IMG/VR virus record: IMGVR_UViG_3300046516_001081
Span: 1-51,902 of that record
Reading direction: 5' to 3' (one strand)
DNA length: 51,902 nucleotides
Origin: a virus
Of this stretch, positions 26,287-36,200 are shown in pieces. Position 1 is the first letter of the stretch; each line of letters opens with the position of its first letter. The position numbers and the translations under genes were made by a program. Below the pieces are notes generated by a model that saw nothing but the letters and a program-made list of their open reading frames with translations, did no database searches and was not told where the DNA came from.

Positions 26287-26754
26287 ATGTCGAAACGAAC
26301 AGGACCCGTTCCGCATCACTGGTCGCACTGGGTCATCCCTGAACCCAACAGCGGTTGCTGGTTGTGGGACGGGGATGCTGATGGCCGGTATGGGCGGGCC
26401 ATGCTTGCCCGTCATGTTGGCGGTAAACGCCGCCGGCTGACGGTTGCGCGCATGGTGTGGGAAGAAACTAACGGACCCATCCCGTCCGATAAATGGGTGC
26501 TGCATCGCTGCAACGTCGCGGCCTGTGTCAACCCGGAACATCTCTATCTTGGCACGCACAAAGAGAACATGCAGGACATGGCGCGTTCCGGTGTCAAAAA
26601 GCGTGTCTACCGCACGCATTGTCCCCAGGGGCATCGTTACGACCTGCATTATTCGTATTCTTACCAGAACATCCTACAGGTGTGCTCGACCTGCAATCGA
26701 GAACGGTGCCTGAGCTACTACTACACGCGCAAGGCTGAGAGGGTTGCGACATGA
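26287..26754 (+). CDS. HNH homing endonuclease, free-standing
   Basis: 155 aa. ATG 3 bp after the nozzle-gene stop. The HNH core is clear: WVLHRCNVAACVNPEHLYLG (the His-Asn-His set with typical NPEHL), then THKENMQDM. An N-terminal strand region has PNSGCWLWDG, standard for the family, and a C-terminal CPQGH...CSTCNRE zinc pair likely aids DNA contact. It sits between virion genes and is flanked by a duplicated GWTK-stop segment, as expected for a selfish insertion. Sequence composition is slightly less GC than neighbours. Confidence 0.9.
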   Translation: MSKRTGPVPHHWSHWVIPEPNSGCWLWDGDADGRYGRAMLARHVGGKRRRLTVARMVWEETNGPIPSDKWVLHRCNVAACVNPEHLYLGTHKENMQDMARSGVKKRVYRTHCPQGHRYDLHYSYSYQNILQVCSTCNRERCLSYYYTRKAERVAT

Positions 26755-26756
26755 GT

Positions 26757-26770
26757 GGTTGGACAAAGTA
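26757..26770 (+). repeat. Duplicated 3' end of the nozzle gene (second copy)
   Basis: GGTTGGACAAAGTA repeats 26270-26283 (GGCTGGACGAAGTA) with two synonymous changes. Both encode Gly-Trp-Thr-Lys followed at once by a stop (TAA and TAG). It marks the right edge of the HNH insertion. Confidence 0.75.
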
Positions 26771-26775
26771 GGAAA

Positions 26776-26934
26776 ATGGACATGTTAGGACTGATCCTGC
26801 TCGTGTTCGCGTTCGTGCTGGCGGTGTGCGCCGCCGCAAACTGGCCCGTCACCCCCAGACCAAATCTCGGCTGGGCGGCATTTGCGTTTTTCATTGCCTA
26901 CCTGCTGTTCAGCCACGCCCCGGCCTTCAGGTAG
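26776..26934 (+). CDS. Small two-span membrane protein, 52 aa
   Basis: ATG with GGAAA upstream; stop TAG at 26932-26934. Two hydrophobic segments (LGLILLVFAFVLAVCAAA and WAAFAFFIAYLLF) are linked by a short Pro-rich turn. This is the shape of many holins and small inner-membrane phage proteins. The gene sits directly after the HNH cassette and before the GNAT-like internal protein. Function is inferred only from topology. Confidence 0.6.
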   Translation: MDMLGLILLVFAFVLAVCAAANWPVTPRPNLGWAAFAFFIAYLLFSHAPAFR

Positions 26935-26937
26935 CGA

Positions 26938-27471
26938 GTGACGAACGTGATCACCGTGAAGGGACCGCCGTTCGCCCGCGAGGAGGTCGCGCACATCGTG
27001 CGCAACCTGCGTGCACGGGACCAGGCTGAAATCTACGCCCTGCGCTGGAACAATGACCCCGACCAGCTCACCGACGAGATGCTCACCGTCGCGCACGCGA
27101 TGTGGCGCATCTTCTGTGTTGATGCCGAGCCGGTGGCGATGGCAGGCGTGATCCCGACCCGCCCCGGCGTCGTTTCCGCCGGGGCATTCGGGACCGAACT
27201 GTGGCCGCTTGTGGTGCGGCACGTCACCCGGTTTGCGCGCGACTGGTCTATCCCGCGTTTGCGCAAAGCTAACTGTCATCGGGCCGAGTGCTATGCCCTC
27301 GCCACCAACCACGACAGCCGTGGCTGGCTGATTTCGCTGGGGGCCGAAGAAGAAGCCTACCTGCGCGGCTATGGCCGCGATCAGCAGGATTTCATTCTTT
27401 ACGCGTGGAGACTGCAAGATGTGCATGGGCGGCGGCGGGAACTCGGGACCAAGCTACGGCATGTTTGCTGA
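26938..27471 (+). CDS. GNAT-fold internal virion protein (T7 gp13-like)
   Basis: 177 aa from GTG. The fold pattern is that of GNAT acetyltransferases: AEIYALRWN, then EPVAMAGVIPTRPGVVSAGAFGTE, and a helix plus RAECYALATNH, GWLISLGAEEEAYLRGYG, FILYAW. The final part matches podovirus internal protein A of the gp13 type, whose catalytic role is uncertain. It opens the internal virion protein cluster, a usual place. Overlaps the next gene by 53 bp in another frame. Confidence 0.7.
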   Translation: MTNVITVKGPPFAREEVAHIVRNLRARDQAEIYALRWNNDPDQLTDEMLTVAHAMWRIFCVDAEPVAMAGVIPTRPGVVSAGAFGTELWPLVVRHVTRFARDWSIPRLRKANCHRAECYALATNHDSRGWLISLGAEEEAYLRGYGRDQQDFILYAWRLQDVHGRRRELGTKLRHVC

Positions 27472-28336
27472 CCCGGCGGGCAACTGGCATTACGCCGAAG
27501 AAGGCATCCCCGGCGACTATCTGGCGCGCGGCGCGACCAGCGTGTCGCAGTATCAGACCATGGCCAGCCAGGACCTTTCCGACAAGCAGATCGCCGCCCA
27601 GAAGGAAATCGCCGACAAGCAGAACGCGTTCAACCAGCAGCAGTTCGACTATCAACAACAGCAGCAGGCGCTGGCGCAGAAGCAGGCCGACGAGGCGGCG
27701 GCGCGGCAGAGTGCCTACGACACCGGGCGGTCGCAGAACCTCGCCGAGGGCACCAAGTCGATCAACGACGCCTTTGCGCAGTTCAACGACAGTTATTTCA
27801 ACAAGTATGCCCAGGACTACATGTCCCAGGCCGGCGATCAGGTCGGCTACCAGAAGGACCTCGCCACCAAACAAAATACCTTCGACATGGCGCGTTCGGG
27901 GCTGACCGAAAGTCAGGCGAACGCCAACCAGTTGGGGCTGATCGAGGAGACCGCCGGCCGCACGCTCGCCGACCAGACCAAGACCGCTCAGAGCGAAGCG
28001 AACACACTGCGCACCAACGTCGCCGGCGAGAAGAACGCCTTGCTGGGACAGGTCCAGTCATCCGAGAGCCTCGGCTCGCCGATCGCCGGCAACACGATGG
28101 ACGACGTGAACCAGGCCCTGCAAACGCAAAAGAGCGCCATCTCCGGGATCAGCGGCAACGCCAACGACCTCGTGGCCTCGACCTCGGGCGTGCCGCAGGT
28201 GAGCACGCTGGGGGACATCTTCGGCGGCGTGCTGGGGAGCACCGGCAGCTATCTCGGCGGCGTGCAGGCGAACACGGCGCTGGGGCGCTACTACAGCGGG
28301 GCGGGCTTGACCGGCACCAATTCGGCCAAGTTGTGA
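27419..28336 (+). CDS. Internal virion protein, Gln/Ala-rich coiled (gp14-like)
   Basis: 305 aa. ATG at 27419 with GGAG upstream; the longer frame to 27371 lies inside the GNAT gene. The start is MCMGGGGNSG. Residues 45-110 are Gln-rich and helical (QIAAQKEIADKQNAFNQQQF), the rest is Ala/Ser/Thr-rich with repeated helical stretches and a Gly-rich end. It fits the gp14-type ejection protein that lines the trans-envelope channel. Homology cannot be proved by eye. Confidence 0.6.
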   Translation: MCMGGGGNSGPSYGMFADPAGNWHYAEEGIPGDYLARGATSVSQYQTMASQDLSDKQIAAQKEIADKQNAFNQQQFDYQQQQQALAQKQADEAAARQSAYDTGRSQNLAEGTKSINDAFAQFNDSYFNKYAQDYMSQAGDQVGYQKDLATKQNTFDMARSGLTESQANANQLGLIEETAGRTLADQTKTAQSEANTLRTNVAGEKNALLGQVQSSESLGSPIAGNTMDDVNQALQTQKSAISGISGNANDLVASTSGVPQVSTLGDIFGGVLGSTGSYLGGVQANTALGRYYSGAGLTGTNSAKL

Positions 28337-29382
28337 CGCCGTTCGTCATCCTTTCGCTGCCAAGGAGCCGGTCGCGCTGGCTGGCGTCGTTCTTGAGTTA
28401 TGGCGACTGGCAGTGCGGGCATGACGAAATCTGCCACTGCCGTTCGCTGGACGATGTCAAATCGTGGCTGGCGCAGCCCTGCACGGGCACGGTCGAGACG
28501 GCGGGCGCCGTCTTCTGGCGGCTCCTGTTGCAGTATCGGCCTGACGTGCGCGTGGTGACGATCCGCCGCCCGGTTGACGAAGTTCTGCACTCGCTCCGTG
28601 CGACCGGCGTGGTGTTCGACGACACGCTCGCGCCCCTGATGCACCGGCTCGACCGTAAGCTGGATCAGGTCGAGAAGCGTGTCCCGGGGGTGCGCTCGTT
28701 CGCCTTCGCCGACCTAAAAAGCGAGGCTTGCTGCGCCGAACTGTTCGAGCACTGCCTGCCCTACCCACACGACAACGACTGGTGGCAGCGGCTCGACCGG
28801 CTCAACCTGCAAATCAACCTTGGTCACATGATGCGGTATTTTCACGCCCACCGGCCGCAACTCGAAAAGGTCGCGAAGCAGGCGAAGCAGCGCATGCTGA
28901 GTGGCTTGCAGAAAACCCCGGAAATCGAGGGCGTCACGTTTCAAGAGGAAACGATGGCGTCCTACGATGAGGCCATCCCGCTGTTCCGGGAGCACGCGGT
29001 CATCACCGACCGCTCACCGGATGCTTACCTGTTCATCAATGTTCCCTTGCTGCGGCAGCTTGAGCGGATAGGGGCCTTGCAGATCATCACGGCCCGCAGC
29101 AACGGCAGGTTGTTCGGCTATCTGGTGTCCGTCGTCGGGCCGTCCCTGGAAGCCGAGGACAAGACGATTGCCGTGCATAGCGTGTTCTTCGCGTCACCCT
29201 CGATCCAGAACCTCGGCATGAAGCTGCAACGTGCGGCGGTAGAGACCCTGCGGGACAAGGGCGTCAGCGAGGTGCAGATGCGCGCCGGCGTGCTGGGCGC
29301 AGGGCCACGGCTGGGGGCGTTTTATCGCCGGATGGGGGCCGAGGATTTCGGCCAGCTTTACCGGCTCAGTCTGGAGCAATAG
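28333..29382 (+). CDS. Sulfotransferase-like domain fused to GNAT acetyltransferase domain
   Basis: 349 aa, GTG in a GTGA overlap. Residues 4-16 (FVILSLPRSRSRW) give a 5'-phosphosulfate-binding P-loop as in PAPS sulfotransferases, and RRPVDEVLHSL (78-88) fits their 3'-phosphate segment with Arg and Ser. A helical stretch follows. From about residue 215 the sequence fits GNAT: GALQIITARSNGRLFGYLVSV, then TIAVHSVFFASPS, NLGMKLQRAAVETL, and AFYRRMGAEDFGQLY. Both domains look complete. It sits inside the ejection-protein cluster. Substrate unknown; it may modify cell-envelope sugars or host proteins after injection. Confidence 0.7.
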   Translation: MTPFVILSLPRSRSRWLASFLSYGDWQCGHDEICHCRSLDDVKSWLAQPCTGTVETAGAVFWRLLLQYRPDVRVVTIRRPVDEVLHSLRATGVVFDDTLAPLMHRLDRKLDQVEKRVPGVRSFAFADLKSEACCAELFEHCLPYPHDNDWWQRLDRLNLQINLGHMMRYFHAHRPQLEKVAKQAKQRMLSGLQKTPEIEGVTFQEETMASYDEAIPLFREHAVITDRSPDAYLFINVPLLRQLERIGALQIITARSNGRLFGYLVSVVGPSLEAEDKTIAVHSVFFASPSIQNLGMKLQRAAVETLRDKGVSEVQMRAGVLGAGPRLGAFYRRMGAEDFGQLYRLSLEQ

Positions 29383-29387
29383 GGGCC

Positions 29388-30446
29388 ATGGGTATCTCCG
29401 CAGGAGCAGCTTCCGCCATCGCTGCCGGCGTCAGCGCCGCGACCGCTGTGGGCGGGACCGTCATGTCCTCGCAGGCATCGGCTAGGAACGCGGCGACGAT
29501 TGCCAACCAAAACCGAGCCATGGAGACCGCCCAGAACCAGGGCTTCATGCAGCGCATGCTGGCCTCGAATGCGCAGACCGAAGCGCAGCGCGCGACGATG
29601 GACCAGACCATGCAGGACAGGAACGCCGCCTTCACGCAGATGCGTGAGGGGCAGATGGGGGCGATGAAACGCCAACAGGACGTGCTCTCCGCGGAGAACA
29701 CGCAGGAGGACGCGCTCCGGGCCACGGGCGATCAGGCGGGACAACAGTTGCTGACGAGCACGAGCGGTCCCACGCTCGCCGCGGCGCAGGACAACTCCCG
29801 GGCGCAGGCGGCGGCGCTTCTCTCCAGCGCCACCGCGCCGCCGATCCCGGGACCGACAGGGACCGATCCCAACGCCGGGCAAGCCGAAACCAAGCAGGCC
29901 ACCGCGCGCCGGCTGGCCGAGGCGGCCACCAACATCCGCACCTACGGCGGCAAGGTCGCCAACGTGGAGAGCTATGCCCAGCCGGGACAGACGGTGTCGG
30001 ATGCGATTGCCGCCAACCGGTTCGGTATCATGCCGGCGCAGACCGCTGAGGCGCTGCTCAAGAGCGGATCGGGGGTGCGCCTCCTGCCCTCGCAGATCGA
30101 ATACCAGGGCGCCACCAACGCCGGGACCGCGACCGACGCGCTGATCCAGTCGCGGGGACAAAGCGGCCTGGATGCTGCCGCGCTCTCCTATGGCAACGCC
30201 GTCGACATCGCCAACCTGGGACAGCAGGACGCCAGCACGATCGCCGCCAACCGGGCGAAGCAGCAGGAAGCCGACGCGGCCTATCAGGCGAGCCTGGGGA
30301 ATTTGGTCACGGGTGTGGGCAACCTCGGTCTCTACGGGACCGGGTATCTCAGTGGTGGTCCCGACTGGCTGAAGAAGCTCCTGCCGGGGGGCAGCGGCGG
30401 GACCGGCAACCCCGCGGACATGGCGGCGACTAACATCAAGCTTTAA
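29388..30446 (+). CDS. Internal virion protein, Ala/Gln-rich
   Basis: 352 aa. ATG after AGGGG, 5 bp from the previous stop. It opens with a hydrophobic glycine-rich helix (GAASAIAAGVSAATAVGG), then a long Gln/Met-rich helical region (MQRMLASNAQTEAQRATM), and ends with Gly-rich turns and DWLKKLLPGG. The style matches podovirus ejection proteins of moderate size. It lies in one transcriptional block with neighbours. Exact role unknown. Confidence 0.55.
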   Translation: MGISAGAASAIAAGVSAATAVGGTVMSSQASARNAATIANQNRAMETAQNQGFMQRMLASNAQTEAQRATMDQTMQDRNAAFTQMREGQMGAMKRQQDVLSAENTQEDALRATGDQAGQQLLTSTSGPTLAAAQDNSRAQAAALLSSATAPPIPGPTGTDPNAGQAETKQATARRLAEAATNIRTYGGKVANVESYAQPGQTVSDAIAANRFGIMPAQTAEALLKSGSGVRLLPSQIEYQGATNAGTATDALIQSRGQSGLDAAALSYGNAVDIANLGQQDASTIAANRAKQQEADAAYQASLGNLVTGVGNLGLYGTGYLSGGPDWLKKLLPGGSGGTGNPADMAATNIKL

Positions 30447-30461
30447 CAAGGGACGCTAACC

Positions 30462-32576
30462 ATGCCCTACACGCCCTTTGCCAACACCGACCAGGGTCTC
30501 GCTACTCTCGGCAAGGCGTTGTTCCCCGATCCCGCGGTGATCGCGCAGACCGGCTATTACGGCGCCGCGCAGCGCGAGAAGATGCTCTCGGGCAACAAGA
30601 TCATGGGGGAGCAGGCGCTAACCAACAACTGGATACACAGGATCGACAGAAACGGCACGGTCCACTTCATGCCCGCGCCTCGTGGCTCGCCGGTCGGGGC
30701 GCCGCCGATCCCGGCGACCGACGAGGGCACGCCCATGGTGGGCGGCGGGACCTATGGAGCTTCACCGGGGGCATACGGTGCGCCCCCGCCCCCGCCCGCG
30801 CCTTCCCTGTCCGCAACGGTCACCCCCCAGGCGCCGCCATCGGGCGCGGCGGTGTCCGACTATATGAATACGCACCCGAACCCGGTGACCTCGGCGACGC
30901 CGCCCCCGCAGTCGTCCCCCGCACCGAACTCGGGAGCGCCGCCGGCGCCGAACACGACCGGATCGGACGGCAGTGTGCCGAACAACGACGCCGGCAGCGC
31001 GGTCATCCATCCCGGCACCTTCCAGGCCCCCGGCGGCGGCATAAAGATGGCGCCCCCTGCGCAGGCGGATGGCTCGCCGGCCCCGCTCGCGTTCAACCCG
31101 ACGCTGATATCGGCGCTGGGTGCGGCAGGAGGCGTCAACCCTAATGCGCTGAACAGCACGATGGCCGCCTATGTCGAGCAGGAAGGCAGAAAGAGTGGTG
31201 TGATCGACGACAAGACTGCTGACAACTTGTCGAGCGCGTTCGGCAACACGCAACCGCTGGCGTCGGCGACGACGATCAGGACCACCGGCATGAACAACGC
31301 GACGACGCTTGCGCAAACGAATATCCAGGAGGCGGGGAGCGACCGCCGCAAGCAGATGGATATTGCCGCTGCCGTGGCGGCTGCGCGTGCCGTGCCGTTC
31401 AAATCCCAGCCGGGCGGTCCCGGCACGCAGGTCATCACGACGACGACCGGGGAAGCCGTCGACAAAGGCTTACAGCCGTTCGACCAGGCGTCGGACACCG
31501 CGGCCAGGAACCTGACGTCGATCGCAGAACCAGGGACCGAGCGCGAACTGAAGGTCCCGGTGTCCTCGGTCCCGCCCGCAGGCACTCGTGCTTACTCGCC
31601 GACGCGCGAAGCGGCGGCCAATACCTACGTGCAAGTCGTCGACAAGCAGACCGGCGCGCGGGGCCGCATATCGTTGGCGGATTTCAACGCAGACGGTGGT
31701 CGCAAATGGATGGAGGACAAGGTCGCTCCAATCCCAACCCTCGAAATGGCCTCGGCGCAGACGGCGGTGGATGCGGTGCAAAAGAATATCTACGTCCCGC
31801 CGCCGGCCACAATCCAGGAGATGAAAACAAGCGATCTGGCGCCGCCACGTCATTACGCTGACGGCAATACACAGTTGGTGATGCGCACGGCCCAACTCTA
31901 CAAAACCGATGATCAGACGCACGGCGACTGGGCTGCTTCAGCCACCAAAGCCACGCAGCAGCTTATTGCCGCGGGTGTGCTGATGGACCCGAAAGATGCT
32001 GCGGCTGACAGGCAGAGTTGGTTCGGGCAGCCCGAGGCCACGAAGCCGCATCGCTTGCAGATGCAGGACCCGACCGGCACCAAAACGGTAACCTATCACC
32101 TGATCGATCCGCCGAAACTCGGGACGGCGGTGACGACCCCGTCGCCGGGGACGACCGCGGCACAACCTGGGGCGACCGCGGCCCCCGCGGCTTCCACGTC
32201 GAGCGCGCCGACATCTTCCGCGAACCTGCCCGCTTATGCGTCCCCGGCTCCGGGGACTGCCCCGGAGACCGGTGGTCTCGGGGCGACGGTGATAACCCCC
32301 GCTCCCGTGGCGCCCCCCGCGGTCAGCCACCCGTCGCAGCCGCCTCCGGCCGCGCCAGCGCCTCCTGTTGTTCTCTCTAACCGGGCGCCACCACGTGCGC
32401 CGCTTCGCCCCGCGGCGGGTTTCGGGGTGCCCCAGCCGCTGCCCCCTGGTGCGATTGCCGTGGCGCCGCAGGGCGCACCGGAAGGCGCGGTTACCCGGGC
32501 CAGCGACGGGACCATGGTCGTTGCCCGCGGCGGCTTCGTCTACCCCGCTCAACCCTCACCCGAGATGGGACGGTAA
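30462..32576 (+). CDS. Low-complexity internal virion protein, 704 aa
   Basis: AAGGGAC precedes the ATG. Residues 1-85 look folded (GLATLGKALFPDP, EKMLSGNKI, HRIDRNGTVHFMP). From there to about 180 and again after 550 the sequence is dominated by Pro, Ala, Ser and Gly (APPPPPAPSLS, TAAQPGATAAPAAS). A central helical part (residues 200-540) contains SGVIDDKTADNLSSAFG. Long disordered arms are usual for proteins that leave the capsid unfolded during ejection. No enzyme motif was seen. Confidence 0.55.
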   Translation: MPYTPFANTDQGLATLGKALFPDPAVIAQTGYYGAAQREKMLSGNKIMGEQALTNNWIHRIDRNGTVHFMPAPRGSPVGAPPIPATDEGTPMVGGGTYGASPGAYGAPPPPPAPSLSATVTPQAPPSGAAVSDYMNTHPNPVTSATPPPQSSPAPNSGAPPAPNTTGSDGSVPNNDAGSAVIHPGTFQAPGGGIKMAPPAQADGSPAPLAFNPTLISALGAAGGVNPNALNSTMAAYVEQEGRKSGVIDDKTADNLSSAFGNTQPLASATTIRTTGMNNATTLAQTNIQEAGSDRRKQMDIAAAVAAARAVPFKSQPGGPGTQVITTTTGEAVDKGLQPFDQASDTAARNLTSIAEPGTERELKVPVSSVPPAGTRAYSPTREAAANTYVQVVDKQTGARGRISLADFNADGGRKWMEDKVAPIPTLEMASAQTAVDAVQKNIYVPPPATIQEMKTSDLAPPRHYADGNTQLVMRTAQLYKTDDQTHGDWAASATKATQQLIAAGVLMDPKDAAADRQSWFGQPEATKPHRLQMQDPTGTKTVTYHLIDPPKLGTAVTTPSPGTTAAQPGATAAPAASTSSAPTSSANLPAYASPAPGTAPETGGLGATVITPAPVAPPAVSHPSQPPPAAPAPPVVLSNRAPPRAPLRPAAGFGVPQPLPPGAIAVAPQGAPEGAVTRASDGTMVVARGGFVYPAQPSPEMGR

Positions 32577-32579
32577 GCC

Positions 32580-33200
32580 ATGGCCAGCACTCTCTCGGCC
32601 ACTATTGCGCCGCAACCCGAGGGCATAACGGCTCCCGGTTTCCGCGGCGAACTGATCAACGCTGAAAGCAGCGGTCAGAATGTGACTAACCAGGCCGAAG
32701 GTGCCGAGGGCTTCTATCAGATCACCGGCCCCACGTGGCAGGACTTCGCGCCCCGCGCGGGGATCGACCTGAAACAGTATCCCAGCGCGATCAGCGCGCC
32801 TTACGATGTCCAGAGCAAGGTCGCCGACGCGATCCCGATGGGGCGGTGGGGGCCGCGGACGCAGAAAATCCTCGCCGCTAAATATGGCGTGCTCGATCCC
32901 AACCAGCCGATGGGCGTGTTCGCCCAGCGGTTTGGCGCCGCCCCCGGCAGCCCGGGCGCGCCCATGCCCACTGTCCCGGGCGCACCAGTCCCGCAAGCGG
33001 TGGTGCCCCAGCCGCCTGTCCCCGCGGCGCCTGTCCCCGCGGCGCCTGTCCCCGCGGCGCCTGTCCCAGAGGCAGCACCTGTCCCAGCGGCGCCCCTGCC
33101 CCCACCGCCGGCGGTCCCGCAAGCGTCCCTTCCCGGGGCGCCCACCAGTCTGGCTGATGCGTTCGCACAAGCGGCGCGACGGCGGCAGGCGTTCGCGTGA
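32580..33200 (+). CDS. Lytic transglycosylase-like internal protein, 206 aa
   Basis: Residues 21-60 hold the SLT pattern: FRGELINAESSG with catalytic candidate Glu29 in ESSG, and EGFYQITGPTW (43-53), the second hallmark. The length of the catalytic part is about 110 residues; the last 80 are a Pro/Ala repeat (VPAAPVPAAP). It probably cuts peptidoglycan to let the ejection channel pass, as the N-terminal domain of T7 gp16 does. It could also serve as lysis enzyme because no separate endolysin was found. It overlaps the next gene as GTGA. Confidence 0.7.
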   Translation: MASTLSATIAPQPEGITAPGFRGELINAESSGQNVTNQAEGAEGFYQITGPTWQDFAPRAGIDLKQYPSAISAPYDVQSKVADAIPMGRWGPRTQKILAAKYGVLDPNQPMGVFAQRFGAAPGSPGAPMPTVPGAPVPQAVVPQPPVPAAPVPAAPVPAAPVPEAAPVPAAPLPPPPAVPQASLPGAPTSLADAFAQAARRRQAFA

Positions 33201-36200
33201 CGCCATTCGACGATCCCACGCTGACGGGCACGCTGCCCAACGGGGCGACGTTCGACTTCGGCAAACCGGTCACTGCGCCTGCGCCCGCTCCCGCGGCACC
33301 GGCACCCGCCCCTGCGCTCGCCGGCACCTTGCCCAACGGAGCGACGTTCGATTTCGGCCAACCGGCCGCGGCGCCCGCCGCTGCGCCCGCCGCTGCGTCC
33401 GCTGCTGCGCCAGCCCCTGCGCCGACGCCGACGCCGACACCCGCGCCTGCGCTCACCGGCACCTTGCCCAACGGGGCGACGTTCGATTTCGGGGCGCCTG
33501 CTGCGGCGGCCGCCCAGCCAGCCGCGCCGGTCCCTGCGCCTACCGCGGTTCCCGCCCCTGTCCCGGCTGCGGCCCCCGCGCCGGGAGCCGACACCCCCGG
33601 GTTCTTCGGCCGCATCGGGTCAGCGTTCATGCAGGGCGTCAGTGAGCTACCCAGCGACCTGACCGTGCATCCGTTCACGCCTTCCACGGGCGACGAGCAA
33701 CCAGCACCCACTGATTTCGCCGGGGGTGCCGCCTATGGCTTGGGAAAGTCCCTGCCGGCGATCGGTGGCGGCGCGATCGGCGCGATCGGTGGCACTGCGG
33801 TTGGCGGTCCCTTGGGCGGCATCGCCGGCGCTGCTCTCGGGACCTTTGCCGGGATCGTCGCGCCGGAACTGCGGCCGGCTTACCTGGAAGGACTGAAATC
33901 CGGCCTCGACCCCGACGCGGCCGTCAACCACGCGATCACCCAGGCGCTGGCGCAGGGCACGTTCGGCGCGATCACCACGCCCTTGTTCGCGTTTTCGCCC
34001 TTCAAGAGTTTGGTCGGGCGGATGCTGTTCGGCGCGACCGTGACCGGCCCCGCCGTGGGCACCGTTGGCCGCGTTGCGGTCCCGGCCGTCACGGGACAAC
34101 CGCTGCCTTCAGCCGAGGACCTGCTCAAAGGGGCGGCGACCGACGTGGTCACCGGTGCCGTGCTCGCCCCGGCGATGGAGGGCGTGCACGTTACGGCGCA
34201 ACGCGCGGGATTGCTGCCGGAAGAGTCCCCGGCCCTGACCCCAAAGCCGAAGCCGGGGGTCCCAGAGCCGACGCCGGGGGTCCCAGAGCCGACGCCGGGG
34301 GTCCCAGAGCCGACGCTGGTGGCCCCAGAGACGAAGGGGGTGGCCCCAGAGCCGACGCCGGTGGTCCCAGAGCCGACGCCGGTGGTCCCAGGGGTCCAGG
34401 CGACAGAACCGACGCAGCCAGAAGGACAACCGCCAGCGCCGGGAGCACCCGGCACATGGATGTGGAAGTCGAAAGACTACGACCTGCCGGTAACACCAAC
34501 CGGCGAAGAACACCCCGGGCCGGATGGTCGGATTTACGTGCGCGTGCAGGCATCGGACGGCAGCGATACTTTCGTGCCAAAAGACGAGCTTATCTTCACT
34601 CCTGCGACGCCGCAACCGTCCGGGGCAGAGCCGCTTCCAGAGCCGCCACCCGGGCCTGGAGCCGTTCCACCTCCGTCTGAAAACCGTCCTGGCGAGACTG
34701 GAACCGGAGAAGCAACCCCTCCACCCGGCGAAGCCCCGACCACCCTGTCCGCTGGCGTTGATACCGGCGTTGGTGCCGGCGCTGGTGCCAGTCGCGACGC
34801 AGCCGTGCGCCCAGGTGAAACCCCCGCTGCCACCAGTGAGACCACCAACCAGGGAACCCTGGGCGCTGAGCCTCCACCGACATCGTCTGTCTCTCCTCCT
34901 GAACAAAGGACGCCCGTCGATGATCATACACCACCCGTGTCAAATGCTCCTGCCCCTGGACCTGCCAATGTCCCCGCCGGTGAGCGCGTGGTCCCGGGGA
35001 CCGATACCGTCACCCAAACCGGCACGCAGGCCCAACCTGCCGTTGGTGTCGAGGCAGGGCGTGTTGACGCTGGTCAGACTGGCGTCCCAGCCCCTGGGGG
35101 TGAAGCTGGCGGCGGATTAACTCCTGAGACCCGTGCTCGCGTCGACACGCTTGACGGGCAGATCGACCGGCTGAACGCGACGATCGCCGCGTTACCGGCG
35201 GATGCGCCAACCCGGGCCACGCAGGAGGACCAACTCGCCAAGCTGCGCGCGGAGCGGGACCGGCTAGCCGGCACCCCGTCGCCCTCGCTCGCCGTGGCGG
35301 CGGAGCGTCAGACCCCCGCCGAGAAGGAAGCCGTGCAGCGTGCCGCGGCGGGCGTGTCCGAGACAGCCACCGACGCGCCAACCCATCCGCCAACGCCCGA
35401 ACTCGACGCGCGTATCGCCAAGGCGCAGGCGGCGCTCGACAGCACGCCGCGTACGGACGCGATGCACTGGACGCACCTGCGCGACCTGACGCGCCTGGAA
35501 CAGTCCCGGGAGCAGGCCCGCGCGATCGGCCGCGGCGAAGCGGTCGACCCTGCGCTGGCGCTGAACCCCGACCAGCAGGCACGGGTCAACAAGCTCAACA
35601 AACAGATCACCCCGCTTGATGAGCGCGTGCGCGCGCTGGGGGACCTCGAAACCCGCACCCCCGTCCAGGAGCGCGAGTTCGCGGCCAGGCAGGACCAGCT
35701 TGCCAAGCTGCGCCGCGCGCGCGACGCGCTCGTGGGACAGCCGGACGCCGAGAAGATCGCTTCACGGTTCTGGCGCCCCAAACCCAAACCCTTCGTGCCC
35801 CCCAAAGAGCCAACGGGCGAGAAGACGTTCGGGGACTACCAATTCCAGAACGGGGCCAGCGTCTACACCAAGGCGTTCGCCGATGCCGGCTACGACCCGC
35901 GCCTCGCCACCAGCCTGCCTTTGAAAAAGCAGATAGACATTCTGACGCGCCAGATGGGCGACCAGTTCGGGTTCAGGACCGTCAAGATCGCCGCCGATCA
36001 TCCCGGCGGCTACACGGTGATGAACCAGATGCTGAACACCTACCGCGCCATGCACGACATGATGGCGTCGCTCAAGCTGCCGCTGGATCAGGCGAGCCTG
36101 GGGGGCAGGCTGGCGCTGCATATAGAGCCGATGCGCGAGGCCAAGAAAGGCGGCGGGTATTTCGGCATGTACGACCCCAACACCCACTCGCTCCATCTCG

